A stretch of DNA of 64,000 nt from Corynebacterium yonathiae. GTDB lineage: Bacteria; Actinomycetota; Actinomycetes; Mycobacteriales; Mycobacteriaceae. The notes beneath the pieces are model-generated. The model ran no database searches. It saw only the letters and a list, made by a program, of their open reading frames with translations, and had not been told where the DNA came from. Below, in pieces: positions 50,423-58,445 of the stretch (position 1 is the stretch's first letter; every line of letters starts with the position of its first letter). Location: assembly GCF_022288805.1 (NCBI RefSeq), contig NZ_JAKOPM010000001.1, positions 62,001 through 126,000 of the forward strand, in the 5' to 3' direction. A program made the position numbers and the translations under genes.

Positions 50423-50456
50423 AAGCCGCTCCGGAACTCCGGAGCGGCTTAATCTT
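50423..50456 (+). terminator. Strong hairpin terminator after the MetE-like gene
   Basis: AAGCCGCTCCGGA and TCCGGAGCGGCTT form a perfect 13-bp stem around a 2-base loop, with AATCTTT after. On the minus strand the following TTTAGGCGTTTTT allows termination of the convergent pseudogene too. Confidence 0.85.
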
Positions 50457-50462
50457 TGGCGC

Positions 50463-50948
50463 CTAGAAGCGCACGCCCAGCTGCGTGAGGGCGTTCTTCA
50501 TCGGCTTCAGCACAGCCGGGTTCACCTTGGCAACCATAGTCAAGGCTTGCAGCAACGCAGCGACGAGGCTGGTGGCCACGGTCACCCAGCTCATGACCTC
50601 GAGGAACTTTTCTGGGGTGGAAGAGCCCCAAATAGGCAGACGCTCAAGTGCCTCGATCTGGCGCTGCTTCGCCTCCTGGGCAACGCAGTCTGGCTCCTTT
50701 GGCATTCCGGAAGAACCGTAGCCGTTGGTCAGGCCCTGGATAAGCTCCTGCGGGGTGTGGGCGGAAGATCCGAGCTCGCCGTTCTCGATCTTCTTAAGAT
50801 GCTCCTCCTTGGCCTCGTCGACCTCGGCCTGGCATTCAGCCGAAATCTACTTTGATTGCTCTTCTGCGGCAGAAGCAGTAGCTGGTGCGACGAGGCCTGC
50901 TGCCACGGCGATGGCTGCGACGAGCGAAATGCTGAGACGGTTGCGCAT
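50463..50948 (-). pseudogene. Small secreted protein gene interrupted by an in-frame TAG
   Basis: The reading frame starts MRNRLSISLVAAIAVAAGLVAPATASA, a clear signal peptide, reaches SAAEEQSK and then hits TAG (50847–50849). The same frame continues without another stop for about 127 residues: ISAECQAEVDEAKEEHLKK ... SWVTVATSLVAALLQALTMVAKVNPAVLKPMKNALTQLGVRF. The mature part would have two Cys and a hydrophobic C-terminal region. Uninterrupted same-frame coding on both sides indicates a point nonsense mutation, not two genes. Starting codon is 4 bp after the stop of the upstream decayed gene. Family not recognised. Confidence 0.72.
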
Positions 50949-50952
50949 GGTT

Positions 50953-52755
50953 CTATTTAGAGTGAGAGGTATTAGCCTCAAACAATTTAGCAGGTAAACC
51001 TCGGAACGTCTGTGGCAAAAGCTTGCGCACCTGTGCCGGTAGCAGTGCGTAGAACTCGTCAATGGGCTTCGGCAAGAAGTTTAATGCCCCGCCAATCAGC
51101 GCACCGAGGCCCACTAAACCGTCGATGATTCCGGCACCGGCGGCGATGCTACTGCCGGTGCTGGAGCCATTGGGCTTGTCAGGCGTGGAGTTGGCGGCAT
51201 CGGCAAGCAGGTCCTTGACTGAGAACACGGTGGTGGTGCCGGATACCTCGTTGCCGGCGATGAGGAGGGCATCGTCGGTCGGGGAGTCAGTCGCTGGGAC
51301 GAAAGCAAGACCCTCGGGGCCGAGGTCGCCGGCCAGGGCTATCGCTGCGACATCGTCCTCGTTGTAGCCGACGGAAAAATCGCGACTATTAACGTAGGTG
51401 ACAAACTTTGTTTCGGTGGGGGTCGTCACGTCGTAGACGAAGATGCCGCCCACGCGCTCCGCGCCGATAAAGGCGTAAGTGCGATCCCCAACCTTGCCAA
51501 TGGTCAGTGCCTCTGGCTCCGGGCCCTTATTATCAGAGCGGTCATCAAATTCGGGATCCTCATTATCGGCATTAAAGTTCAGACTAGGAATGCCTTTGGT
51601 GATTTCTTCAAAGTCCGAGCCGGAGTCGAAGACGACGTTGCCCTCGCGGTTGTAGATGCTAAAGGAGCGCGAGCCGTAGGAGTACAAACCATCGAAGCAG
51701 CCCTTTTGCTCGTCCCAGCCAGAAGCATTAGATAGCTTGAGGTTGCCGGCGAACTTCTTGTCTTCGATGCCGTCAGCAAGCTCGAGATCGTCGCAGACCT
51801 TGCCCTCCTTGACTAGGTCCTTGAGTTCCACTTCGTCGGTATAGTCGCCCCATTCGCGGGCATCGCCCTCGTTGGCGGTGGCGAAGAAGGTTTGTCCATC
51901 TACTTCGAAGGCACTGATGGAGTCCGGCATGGATAGGCCGTGTACCGGGATGGTGCGCAGCTCGGCAGCGTCATCCTTATTAGACGGATCCAACGGCACC
52001 TGGGAGTGGTCTGCAATGTGGGCGGGAAGAACCTTTTCTACCGTGGCAGACTCGATATCGATGACCGCGATGGCGTTGTTTTCTTGCAGCGTGGCTTAGG
52101 CTTTTCCGTCCGCAAAGGAAATGTATTCCGGCTCGAAGTCCCGTGAAGGCAGATTATGGTGTTCGGAAGGGCCGAAGATACGGATGGAGGGGTCAAGGTC
52201 GGCGGTGTCAAAGGCGGTGAAGTCGGCCGTGTGAACGTCGCTAAGCGGGGGCGCAGCGACGTCGGTGGGCAGGTTAATGACAGAAACGGAGCGTTCCGGA
52301 TCCTTGAGGTAGGCAGGGCCTTCGGCATTCAGGGCGTCGGAAGGCTCGCCCTCGTTGGCTACGAGCGCGTGGCGGCCATCGGCAGTGAGATGCACGTTAT
52401 CTGGTAGCGCGCCCACGCCCACGCGTCCGAGCTCCTCACCAGCCTCGGTGTTGAAAACAGCGCCTCGCCACTGTCAGTCTTATCTGCCTGTTGCACCGCG
52501 GCGACGGCCAGGCCATCGGGGCGTACAGCTACCGAGTTGATTTCTTTGTCTCCCCCGGCGGAGATGGCGCCGATCTTGTGCGGCTGGGTGGGATCGGAAC
52601 CATCAAGGATGTCGACCTCGCCGGAGCGCGCGTTGACGGTGAGGATGCGCTGGGACGCGGAGTGCTCCAGCACGTTATCCACGATGTGGGCATGCGCGGC
52701 TGGGCCGAAGGCAAGGACGAGCGAGGAAGTAACGCAGAGAGATGCGCTTGAGCAT
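50953..52755 (-). pseudogene. Choice-of-anchor I family secreted protein gene, decayed (two frameshifts and a nonsense codon)
   Basis: Beta-propeller/alkaline-phosphatase-like surface protein of the choice-of-anchor I type (phytase-like WD repeats: TADGRHALVANEGEPSD, PEYISFADGKA, NAIAVIDIES, FFATANEGDAREWGDYTDE, GPEPEALTIGKVGDRTYAFIGAERVGGIFVYD). Lesions: (1) the ATG at 52755 (MLKRISLR) is out of frame with the signal peptide VTSSLVLAFGPAAHA, two bases apparently lost from a CGCG near 52734; (2) one base lost in a run of four A at 52454–52457; (3) TAA at 52096–52098 where the family expects Tyr (GKAYATLQENNAIAV). The last 348-residue frame still encodes the C-terminal half and a hydrophobic stretch. 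Confidence 0.85.
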
Positions 52756-52843
52756 TAATATTCCTTTCTTGTGGTTATGTCCACTATGTAACGCTGGAAC
52801 TAAAAGCCAGTGAATTTCCAGTGAATGGGTAGACTGTCAAGAC

Positions 52844-54112
52844 ATGACTGAATCGACCATCCATGCATCCGATATCCAGCAGGCGCAGGCGCGGATTAGC
52901 TCGGAAATCGCCCCGACTCCGCTGCAGTATTGCGCTCGGCTTTCGGCCGAGACGGGTTGCGAGGTCTACCTCAAGCGGGAGGATTTGCAAGACGTACGCT
53001 CCTATAAGATTCGCGGCGCGTTAAACGGAATGTCGAATGTCCCTCAGGAAGAGCGCGGCCGGGGAATTGTCACGGCCTCGGCCGGCAATCATGCACAGGG
53101 CGTGGCTTATGCCTGCCGCACAATGGGAATCAGCGGCAAGATTTTTGTGCCAGAGCCCACGCCGATGCAAAAGCGCGACCGCATCCTGGTCCACGGCGGC
53201 GACCAAGTAGAACTGGTGGTGGTTGGTTCCAACTTCGATGAGGCAGCCGCGGCCGCGCATGCCGACGCCGCCGAGCGCGACGCTACCTTCATCGAGCCCT
53301 TCGACGCCCGCGATACCATCACCGGACAAGGCACCGTTGCCGCGGAAGTTTTGGCGCAGCTATCGGCCAAGGGAAAGTCGCTGGATACCATCGTTGTACC
53401 CGTGGGAGGAGGCGGCCTGATTTCGGGCATCACCTCCTACCTTGCGGATATGGCACCGGGCGCCGGAGTGGTGGGAATGGAGCCGGAAGGGGCGGCGTCG
53501 CTAAGAGCGGCGTTTGACCACGGCGGGCCGGTAACGCTAGAAGAAGTCGACCCCTTTGTGGATGGGGCGGCGGTAAAGCGCTTGGGCGCGCTGCCATATG
53601 AGATTTTGGACGCCAATCGCGAGCGCTTGAGTTTTGACACCGTGTCCGAGGGCGCGGTGTGCACGGACTTGCTCAACCTCTATCAAAATGAGGGAATCAT
53701 TGCCGAGCCGGCCGGTGCACTGTCGGTGGCGGGCCTGCACCAGCTGGACTTGCAGCCGGGCTCGACGGTGGTGTGCGTGATTTCTGGCGGCAATAATGAC
53801 GTGCTGCGCTACGCCGAAATCATGGAGCGCTCCCTAGTCCACCGCGGACTCAAACATTATTTCCTGGTGAATTTCCCGCAGGAGCCGGGACAGCTGCGCC
53901 ACTTTTTGCAGGAGATTTTGGGCCCGACCGATGACATCACGCTGTTTGAGTACCTGAAGCGCAATAACCGGGAGACTGGCGCTGCGCTGGTAGGCCTGCA
54001 GCTTAGCCGCGCCGAGGACCTCGACGGCCTGCTCGAGCGCATGGGTGAATCCAAGATTTCGGTGCAGTACCTCAAGCCTGGCACCCCCGAGTACGAATTC
54101 CTCGTAGCCTAA
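52844..54112 (+). CDS. ilvA: Threonine ammonia-lyase (threonine dehydratase)
   Basis: PLP enzyme converting threonine to 2-oxobutanoate for isoleucine synthesis. The 422-residue protein has the PLP Lys in DVRSYKIRGALNGM, ASAGNHAQGVAYAC, the glycine loop VPVGGGGLISGI, and SGGNNDVLRYAEIM. A regulatory ACT-like C-terminal domain starts at about residue 335 (KHYFLVNFPQEPGQLRHFLQEILGP), the site of isoleucine feedback inhibition. The length matches corynebacterial IlvA. The final base overlaps the ATG of the YigZ gene (TAATG). It is divergent from the decayed secreted-protein gene. Confidence 0.95.
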   Translation: MTESTIHASDIQQAQARISSEIAPTPLQYCARLSAETGCEVYLKREDLQDVRSYKIRGALNGMSNVPQEERGRGIVTASAGNHAQGVAYACRTMGISGKIFVPEPTPMQKRDRILVHGGDQVELVVVGSNFDEAAAAAHADAAERDATFIEPFDARDTITGQGTVAAEVLAQLSAKGKSLDTIVVPVGGGGLISGITSYLADMAPGAGVVGMEPEGAASLRAAFDHGGPVTLEEVDPFVDGAAVKRLGALPYEILDANRERLSFDTVSEGAVCTDLLNLYQNEGIIAEPAGALSVAGLHQLDLQPGSTVVCVISGGNNDVLRYAEIMERSLVHRGLKHYFLVNFPQEPGQLRHFLQEILGPTDDITLFEYLKRNNRETGAALVGLQLSRAEDLDGLLERMGESKISVQYLKPGTPEYEFLVA

Positions 54113-54750
54113 TGCAGGATTCTTATCGTCGCCCCGTAGGCCAAGTCGAACACGAAATTGAAATCAAGCGTTCTCGGTTCATTACTGTGATCGGCCGCGT
54201 CACCAATGAGGAAGAGGCCCGCGCGTTTATCGACGCCGCCCGCACCCGCTTTCCCGACGCCCGCCACCACTGCTCCGCCTACGTCTACCATGTCGACGGC
54301 GCGAATCCGGTGGAGCGCTCCTCCGATGATGGCGAGCCTTCTGGAACGGCCGGAAAACCCATGCTGGATGTAGTCAAAGGCTCCGGCATGCTCGATATCT
54401 GTGCGGTGGTTGTGCGCTACTTCGGCGGTATCAAGCTGGGTGCCGGCGGTCTCGTGCATGCCTATGGCGGTGCAGTGAGCGAGACCATGGAGAAGGTGCG
54501 CGCGGTGACCCGGGCGCGCCGGGAGCTTTATGCGGTGGAGTGCCCACACGCGACGGCCGGGCGAGTGGAGGCGGATCTGCGTGGGCGCGGCTATGAGATA
54601 ACCGATACCGCGTATGCGGCTGCGGTGACTTTTACCGTGGCCGTGCGCCCGGGTGGGCTGGAAGAGCTGGAAGCTACGCTGGCAGCGATCTCACAAGGCC
54701 AGCTCGAGGCGGCAGAAGCCGGTAGCGCGTGGGTTGAGGTAGGATCCTGA
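54112..54750 (+). CDS. YigZ/IMPACT family protein
   Basis: A 212-residue protein of the UPF0029/IMPACT family. Signatures are SRFITVIGRV, HHCSAYVYHVDG, ERSSDDGEPSGTAGKPMLDVV and VVRYFGGIKLGAGGLVHAYGGA. A C-terminal DUF1949-like domain lies near residues 145–210. Eukaryotic IMPACT regulates translation through GCN1; the bacterial role is unresolved. Coupled to ilvA by a one-base overlap, and 2 bp before the next gene. Confidence 0.9.
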   Translation: MQDSYRRPVGQVEHEIEIKRSRFITVIGRVTNEEEARAFIDAARTRFPDARHHCSAYVYHVDGANPVERSSDDGEPSGTAGKPMLDVVKGSGMLDICAVVVRYFGGIKLGAGGLVHAYGGAVSETMEKVRAVTRARRELYAVECPHATAGRVEADLRGRGYEITDTAYAAAVTFTVAVRPGGLEELEATLAAISQGQLEAAEAGSAWVEVGS

Positions 54751-54752
54751 AC

Positions 54753-54995
54753 ATGAGTATGCAGCAGCGACCGAATAACCCCATTGCGCAGCGCAAGCAG
54801 CAAGTGCGCAAGCACTCCCGCAACGTCGTTGTGTGCGTGGCCGGCGGCCTCGGCGTGGGCGCAGTGCTGGGCGTGCTATCTGCGGCAAGTTTCTGGGCCT
54901 GGATGTTGGTGGGCGCCATCGTCGCCGTGGTTGGTGGCGGCTATAACTGGTTTAAGATCCAGAAGATCGTCAACGAAAACCACAACCAGTACTAG
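54753..54995 (+). CDS. Small two-helix membrane protein
   Basis: An 80-residue protein with a basic N-terminus (QRKQQVRKHSRN) followed by two adjacent hydrophobic helices (VVVCVAGGLGVGAVLGVLSAA and FWAWMLVGAIVAVVGGGYNW). It starts 2 bp after the YigZ stop and its stop codon is adjacent to the S4 gene, so all are probably one operon from ilvA. Function unknown. Confidence 0.7.
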   Translation: MSMQQRPNNPIAQRKQQVRKHSRNVVVCVAGGLGVGAVLGVLSAASFWAWMLVGAIVAVVGGGYNWFKIQKIVNENHNQY

Positions 54996-55385
54996 ATGCC
55001 GGCACCGCAACCTAGCGGCCGCCCCGTCCGGATTGATGCCTGGGTGTGGGCCGTGCGCATGTTTAAAACCCGATCCGCGGCCGCGACGGCCGTGCGCGCC
55101 GGGCACGTCAAGATAAATGGGGAGGCCGTCAAGCCCTCCCAACAGGTGGTGCCGGGCGACCGCGTGCGCGTGTGGCGCAACCATCACGAGCATGACCTTG
55201 AGGTCCTAGCGACTGTGGCCAAGCGCGTGGGCGCACCCGTGGCGCGTACGTGCTATACGGACCATGCTCCGCCGCCTCCGCCCAAGGAATTTATGCCGTC
55301 TGTCCCCGTGCGCCCGCGCGGAGCGGGGCGGCCGACGAAGAAAGAGCGCCGCGATATGGAGAAATTCCGCGGCGGTTTCCGATAA
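54996..55385 (+). CDS. S4-domain RNA-binding protein (Hsp15/RqcP-like)
   Basis: A 129-residue protein. The S4 domain (residues 12–60: RIDAWVWAVRMFKTRSAAATAVRAGHVKINGEAVKPSQQVVPGDRVRVW) is the HslR/RqcP type. These bind 50S subunits with stalled peptidyl-tRNA and act in ribosome rescue. A Pro-rich linker (PPPPPKEF) and a basic tail (RPRGAGRPTKKERRDMEKFRG) follow. The ATG abuts the previous stop codon. It is the final gene of the ilvA run and is convergent with relS, 10 bp apart. Confidence 0.88.
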   Translation: MPAPQPSGRPVRIDAWVWAVRMFKTRSAAATAVRAGHVKINGEAVKPSQQVVPGDRVRVWRNHHEHDLEVLATVAKRVGAPVARTCYTDHAPPPPPKEFMPSVPVRPRGAGRPTKKERRDMEKFRGGFR

Positions 55386-55395
55386 TCAGCCGAAA

Positions 55396-56394
55396 CTAGC
55401 GGGCAGCGCGCAAAGCTTTCAGGCGCGCAGTAAGTCGGCGTTTGCGGCCCGGGCGATCGCCGGATTCGGCGGTGGCTTCGATATGCTGCTTGCCAAACTT
55501 ATTGAGCAGCAGGTCGTCGATAAGCCGTACCTGGCCGGGGCGGAAGCGGTAACGCATGGCGTCGTGGACGTGAGCAATGGCGGTATCATCAAGCAGCTGC
55601 TCTAGCTGACCCAAGTGGCGCACTCCGTTTTGTTCCAGCAGTTCTGCCAAGAAGCGGTAGTGTTCCGAGCGCGAGAGTGGGAAGCGGTTGCCTAGGATGA
55701 TGGCCAGCACGCCCGGCAGGGTCTCGGCGGTAAGTTCTACGTCCTTATCGGTTTCTGTATCTGGAGCCTTGAGTGCGGCAATCTCATCGAATTGTTGGTC
55801 CGCGAGCTCGATAAGTCCCGCGGCCAAGGTAAAGAGGCGGTCCACTTCGGGCGAAGGCGGATTGGGGCCCTGCTTATAGCGAATATCGTGCTCAAACTCC
55901 GCCCATGCGTGCTGCAGGACGGTACGAATCTGCACCTCAAAGGTCCAGCCTACATAGTCCGTGAGCTCTTCCATTGCGGCAGCGCTATCCTCGGTCACGG
56001 TGAGCACGAGGTGGTGGGAGCCGTAGCCAAAGCCGCCGGAGATGCGGGTTTCGGCAGCCTTATCCACGGAGCGTTCGACCTTGAACGATTCCCCTAAAAC
56101 GCTCAGCGCTTCTGGAATAGCAGTGGAGTGATAAAGCGTAACGCGCACCCCCATCACATCGTGTATCTCTTGCCACGGCTGGGGGTAGACAAAATCGCCG
56201 TTCTCGCGGCGCTTTTTGGCCTTGGCTTTAAGAGAGGGCCAGGTTTTGACGCGGGTGGAGACGCGGTCGAAGATGATGCCGGCGTCATTGAGGAGATCCT
56301 CGATAGCGGTGCGGAAGTCCATCGCGGCGGTGGGGTGGCTGCGCGCCCAGTCGTGATACTGGTTGCTCAGCCGCGACATCCTACTTTCCGGCAT
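55396..56394 (-). CDS. relS: Small alarmone synthetase (RelA/SpoT-domain protein, RelS-type)
   Basis: Synthesises (p)ppGpp-type nucleotides from GTP/GDP and ATP. The 332-residue protein has the synthetase core: KTWPSLKAKAKKR, the DVMGVRVTLYHS region, GYGSHHLVLTV, and FEVQIRTVLQHAWAEFEHDIRYKQG. No HD hydrolase, TGS or ACT domain is present, so it can only synthesise. Corynebacterium glutamicum has such an enzyme called RelS; the symbol here is by similarity. AGGAG is four to five bases before ATG. It is 10 bp downstream of an unknown gene in the same direction. Confidence 0.88.
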   Translation of the reverse strand: MPESRMSRLSNQYHDWARSHPTAAMDFRTAIEDLLNDAGIIFDRVSTRVKTWPSLKAKAKKRRENGDFVYPQPWQEIHDVMGVRVTLYHSTAIPEALSVLGESFKVERSVDKAAETRISGGFGYGSHHLVLTVTEDSAAAMEELTDYVGWTFEVQIRTVLQHAWAEFEHDIRYKQGPNPPSPEVDRLFTLAAGLIELADQQFDEIAALKAPDTETDKDVELTAETLPGVLAIILGNRFPLSRSEHYRFLAELLEQNGVRHLGQLEQLLDDTAIAHVHDAMRYRFRPGQVRLIDDLLLNKFGKQHIEATAESGDRPGRKRRLTARLKALRAAR

Positions 56395-56404
56395 GGTGCT
56401 CCTT

Positions 56405-57022
56405 TCATAACTCCCGCGGGAATCCGTTAGACCATACTAGCGGGCGTGGGTGGAGCACGGTGCGATGACGGGGCACGCGCTCGACGGCGTCGGCAGCCAG
56501 CTGGCGAGCATAGGTGTCAGGCAGGTGGGCAAAAGCAAAGAGCGTGGCGGAGTCCGGCACGAGGTAGGTCAGCGAGTGTGAGCGCAGGAGGCGGCGCATG
56601 TGTTTGTCCAGCACGGTAAAGGTCTCTGGGTGGGCCATCCAGGAGGAAATCGGCGCCCTGTGGGAGCGGACCTGCAGGCCTCCGAAGCGTGCGGCGGAGG
56701 GAAGATCGCAGGCGGCGGGGCGGGTCCAGAAGCGCAGCCCCTGCGAATCGAGAGCGGCGCGCTGCAGGTTATGAGAGGCGTGATTCCAGGCCCGGCGCGC
56801 GGAGATATCCATGTCGGCAAGACCGCGGTGGCTGAGCCGGCGGAAGGTTTGCTTGCCGGGAAAGACAAGCGCCATGGACAGGCTGGGGGAGAGTTGGATG
56901 GTGGCGAGGGAGTCGCAAAAGCCGTCGTCGGAAAGCCGCTGTTCTTTCAGCCAGGATCGGGCGAAGAGGGCAGGCAGCAGGTTTGCGGTGGTTGGGCGAG
57001 GCGGGCGCAGGGCGACGGTCAC
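56405..57022 (-). CDS. Uncharacterised protein upstream of relS
   Basis: A 205-residue protein with no family I can name surely. It contains LVFPGKQTFRRLSHRGLADMDISARRAWNHASHNLQ and LTYLVPDSATLFAFAHLPDTYARQLAADAVERV. That layout (an Ala-rich helix, then a 'VPDS' strand and loop) loosely resembles the DUF1444/YtpQ fold; this is tentative. GTG start has GGAGAATT eight bases upstream. The stop is 10 bp before the relS start, suggesting co-transcription. High conservation would be expected if its link with alarmone synthesis is functional. Confidence 0.6.
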   Translation of the reverse strand: MTVALRPPRPTTANLLPALFARSWLKEQRLSDDGFCDSLATIQLSPSLSMALVFPGKQTFRRLSHRGLADMDISARRAWNHASHNLQRAALDSQGLRFWTRPAACDLPSAARFGGLQVRSHRAPISSWMAHPETFTVLDKHMRRLLRSHSLTYLVPDSATLFAFAHLPDTYARQLAADAVERVPRHRTVLHPRPLVWSNGFPREL

Positions 57023-57100
57023 GGCGAATTCTCCAGTGGCGGTAGGATGCGGTCGCCTTTATTGGACTGGAGAAGACGCCGTTTGGTTCCCCGGGTGGGC

Positions 57101-58432
57101 CTAAAAGGGTGGATCGGCGTCGAGCTGCAGCTCGGCAAAGAGCTTATCGGCTGGCCAAATGTCGATTTCTTGGCCCTTGGCCTGCAGCTCCTCCGCGCGC
57201 TTTTCCTTGGAGGTCTTCTTCGCCCATTCGCCCACGATAAGCAGGGTGGTCTTTTTGGTGACGTTTTTGGCTACCTGGCCGCCGCGCTCGGCGATGCCCT
57301 GCCATAGCACGCCCTTGTCATAGGGCTCGAAATCACCGGTAAGGGTGACATGCTGGCCGTAGAGCGCGCCTTCCGGATCCGCGTCTGGATTGGGCTCCGG
57401 GATTGTGTCTGGGGTGGCAACGGTTTGCCACGGGGCGGGCCTGCTGGACTTTTTCTTTGCAGAACCGGCAGCGCGGGTCTGGCCGCGGAAGTCGGTGCCG
57501 GCGCCGAGGTCCGCGCCCGAGGTGGGGGCGGTATGGGCGCGCAGGACGGGCAGGATAGCCTCGGCATCGAGCCGACCCAAGGTAAATTCGCGGGCGGTGA
57601 ATAGGTCGCGAATGCTGCCAGTGTGTCCAAAGCGTTCGGCTAAGCGAGCGATGATTTCGCCGGCGGCGCGGGCGTCTTCGGTGGCGTCGTGGTGGCTAAA
57701 GTCCGGCGCGGAAAGGTGGGCTGCGACGGTGGGTAGCTTGTGGTTTCGCACCGAAATTACCTTTGCTTTGGAGGCGTCGCGGGCCAGTGCGAGGGAGCAC
57801 GCCAGCGGCACGGTGGGCACCTCGGCACCGGCGGTAAGCAGACCGGAGCGCAGCGCGGTGGAATCGAACTGGGCATTGTGCGCGACAAGCACGTCGCCGC
57901 CGAGGAAGTCGAAGAGCTCCTTGGCAACGTCGGCGAAGGCCGACGCCCCTTCCACATCGCTCGCGGTAATGCCGTGTATGGAGACGTTGATATCCGCAAA
58001 GTGCTCGAGGCCAGGCGGTGGGGTGCACAGCCAGGAGCGGGAGTCGCTCTCTTGGCCGTCACGGAAGCGCACAGCGCCGATTTGGCAGATAGATCCCCAG
58101 TTATCGTTGGCCGTTTCTACATCCACGGCGGTGAAATCGAGGCCGGGGATCGTTGCGGCGGAGGAGGGAGCATCGCCGCGCTGGGCGGCGGCGATGGCGC
58201 GGGCGACGGCTTGCGGGTCTTGGTGCGGGGCAAAAGAAATAGAGCCGGCGGCACCAAGGTCGAGGACGCCGAAGCCAGTGGAGGTCGGTTCATTTACGCG
58301 CACGGCGTCGATGGAATCGAGCGGGATGCCCTGCGTGGCGGGGGCGCCGAGGCTGGTGGCCAGCAGGGTGCGGTGGAGCACAAGTTTTTCCGCTGTGACA
58401 TCGATGAGTGCGCCGTGCGCGGGAAATGACAC
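57101..58432 (-). CDS. DEDD 3'-5' exonuclease with C-terminal BRCT domain
   Basis: A 443-residue protein. An N-terminal PH-like/short domain (residues 1–100) precedes a DnaQ-type exonuclease: ExoI DFTAVDVETANDNW, ExoII DVLVAHNAQFDSTAL, ExoIII HHDATEDARAAGEI. A linker is followed by a BRCT domain in the last 85 residues (GQHVTLTGDFEPYDKGVLWQGIAERGGQVAKNVTKKTTLLIVGEWAKKTSKEKRAEEL). The exonuclease–BRCT fusion is typical of actinobacteria and suggests DNA repair or nick processing. GTG 58432 with AAAGAAAGG is preferred to 58471, which would overlap the glgX stop. It follows glgX by 13 bp. Confidence 0.9.
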   Translation of the reverse strand: MSFPAHGALIDVTAEKLVLHRTLLATSLGAPATQGIPLDSIDAVRVNEPTSTGFGVLDLGAAGSISFAPHQDPQAVARAIAAAQRGDAPSSAATIPGLDFTAVDVETANDNWGSICQIGAVRFRDGQESDSRSWLCTPPPGLEHFADINVSIHGITASDVEGASAFADVAKELFDFLGGDVLVAHNAQFDSTALRSGLLTAGAEVPTVPLACSLALARDASKAKVISVRNHKLPTVAAHLSAPDFSHHDATEDARAAGEIIARLAERFGHTGSIRDLFTAREFTLGRLDAEAILPVLRAHTAPTSGADLGAGTDFRGQTRAAGSAKKKSSRPAPWQTVATPDTIPEPNPDADPEGALYGQHVTLTGDFEPYDKGVLWQGIAERGGQVAKNVTKKTTLLIVGEWAKKTSKEKRAEELQAKGQEIDIWPADKLFAELQLDADPPF

Positions 58433-58445
58433 GAGGGGCCTTTCT

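Noticed and set aside
50847..50849. TAG as pyrrolysine or selenocysteine recoding
   Set aside because: Pyrrolysine and selenocysteine systems are not expected here; TAG is not the selenocysteine codon and the neighbouring gene is also damaged. A nonsense mutation is simpler.
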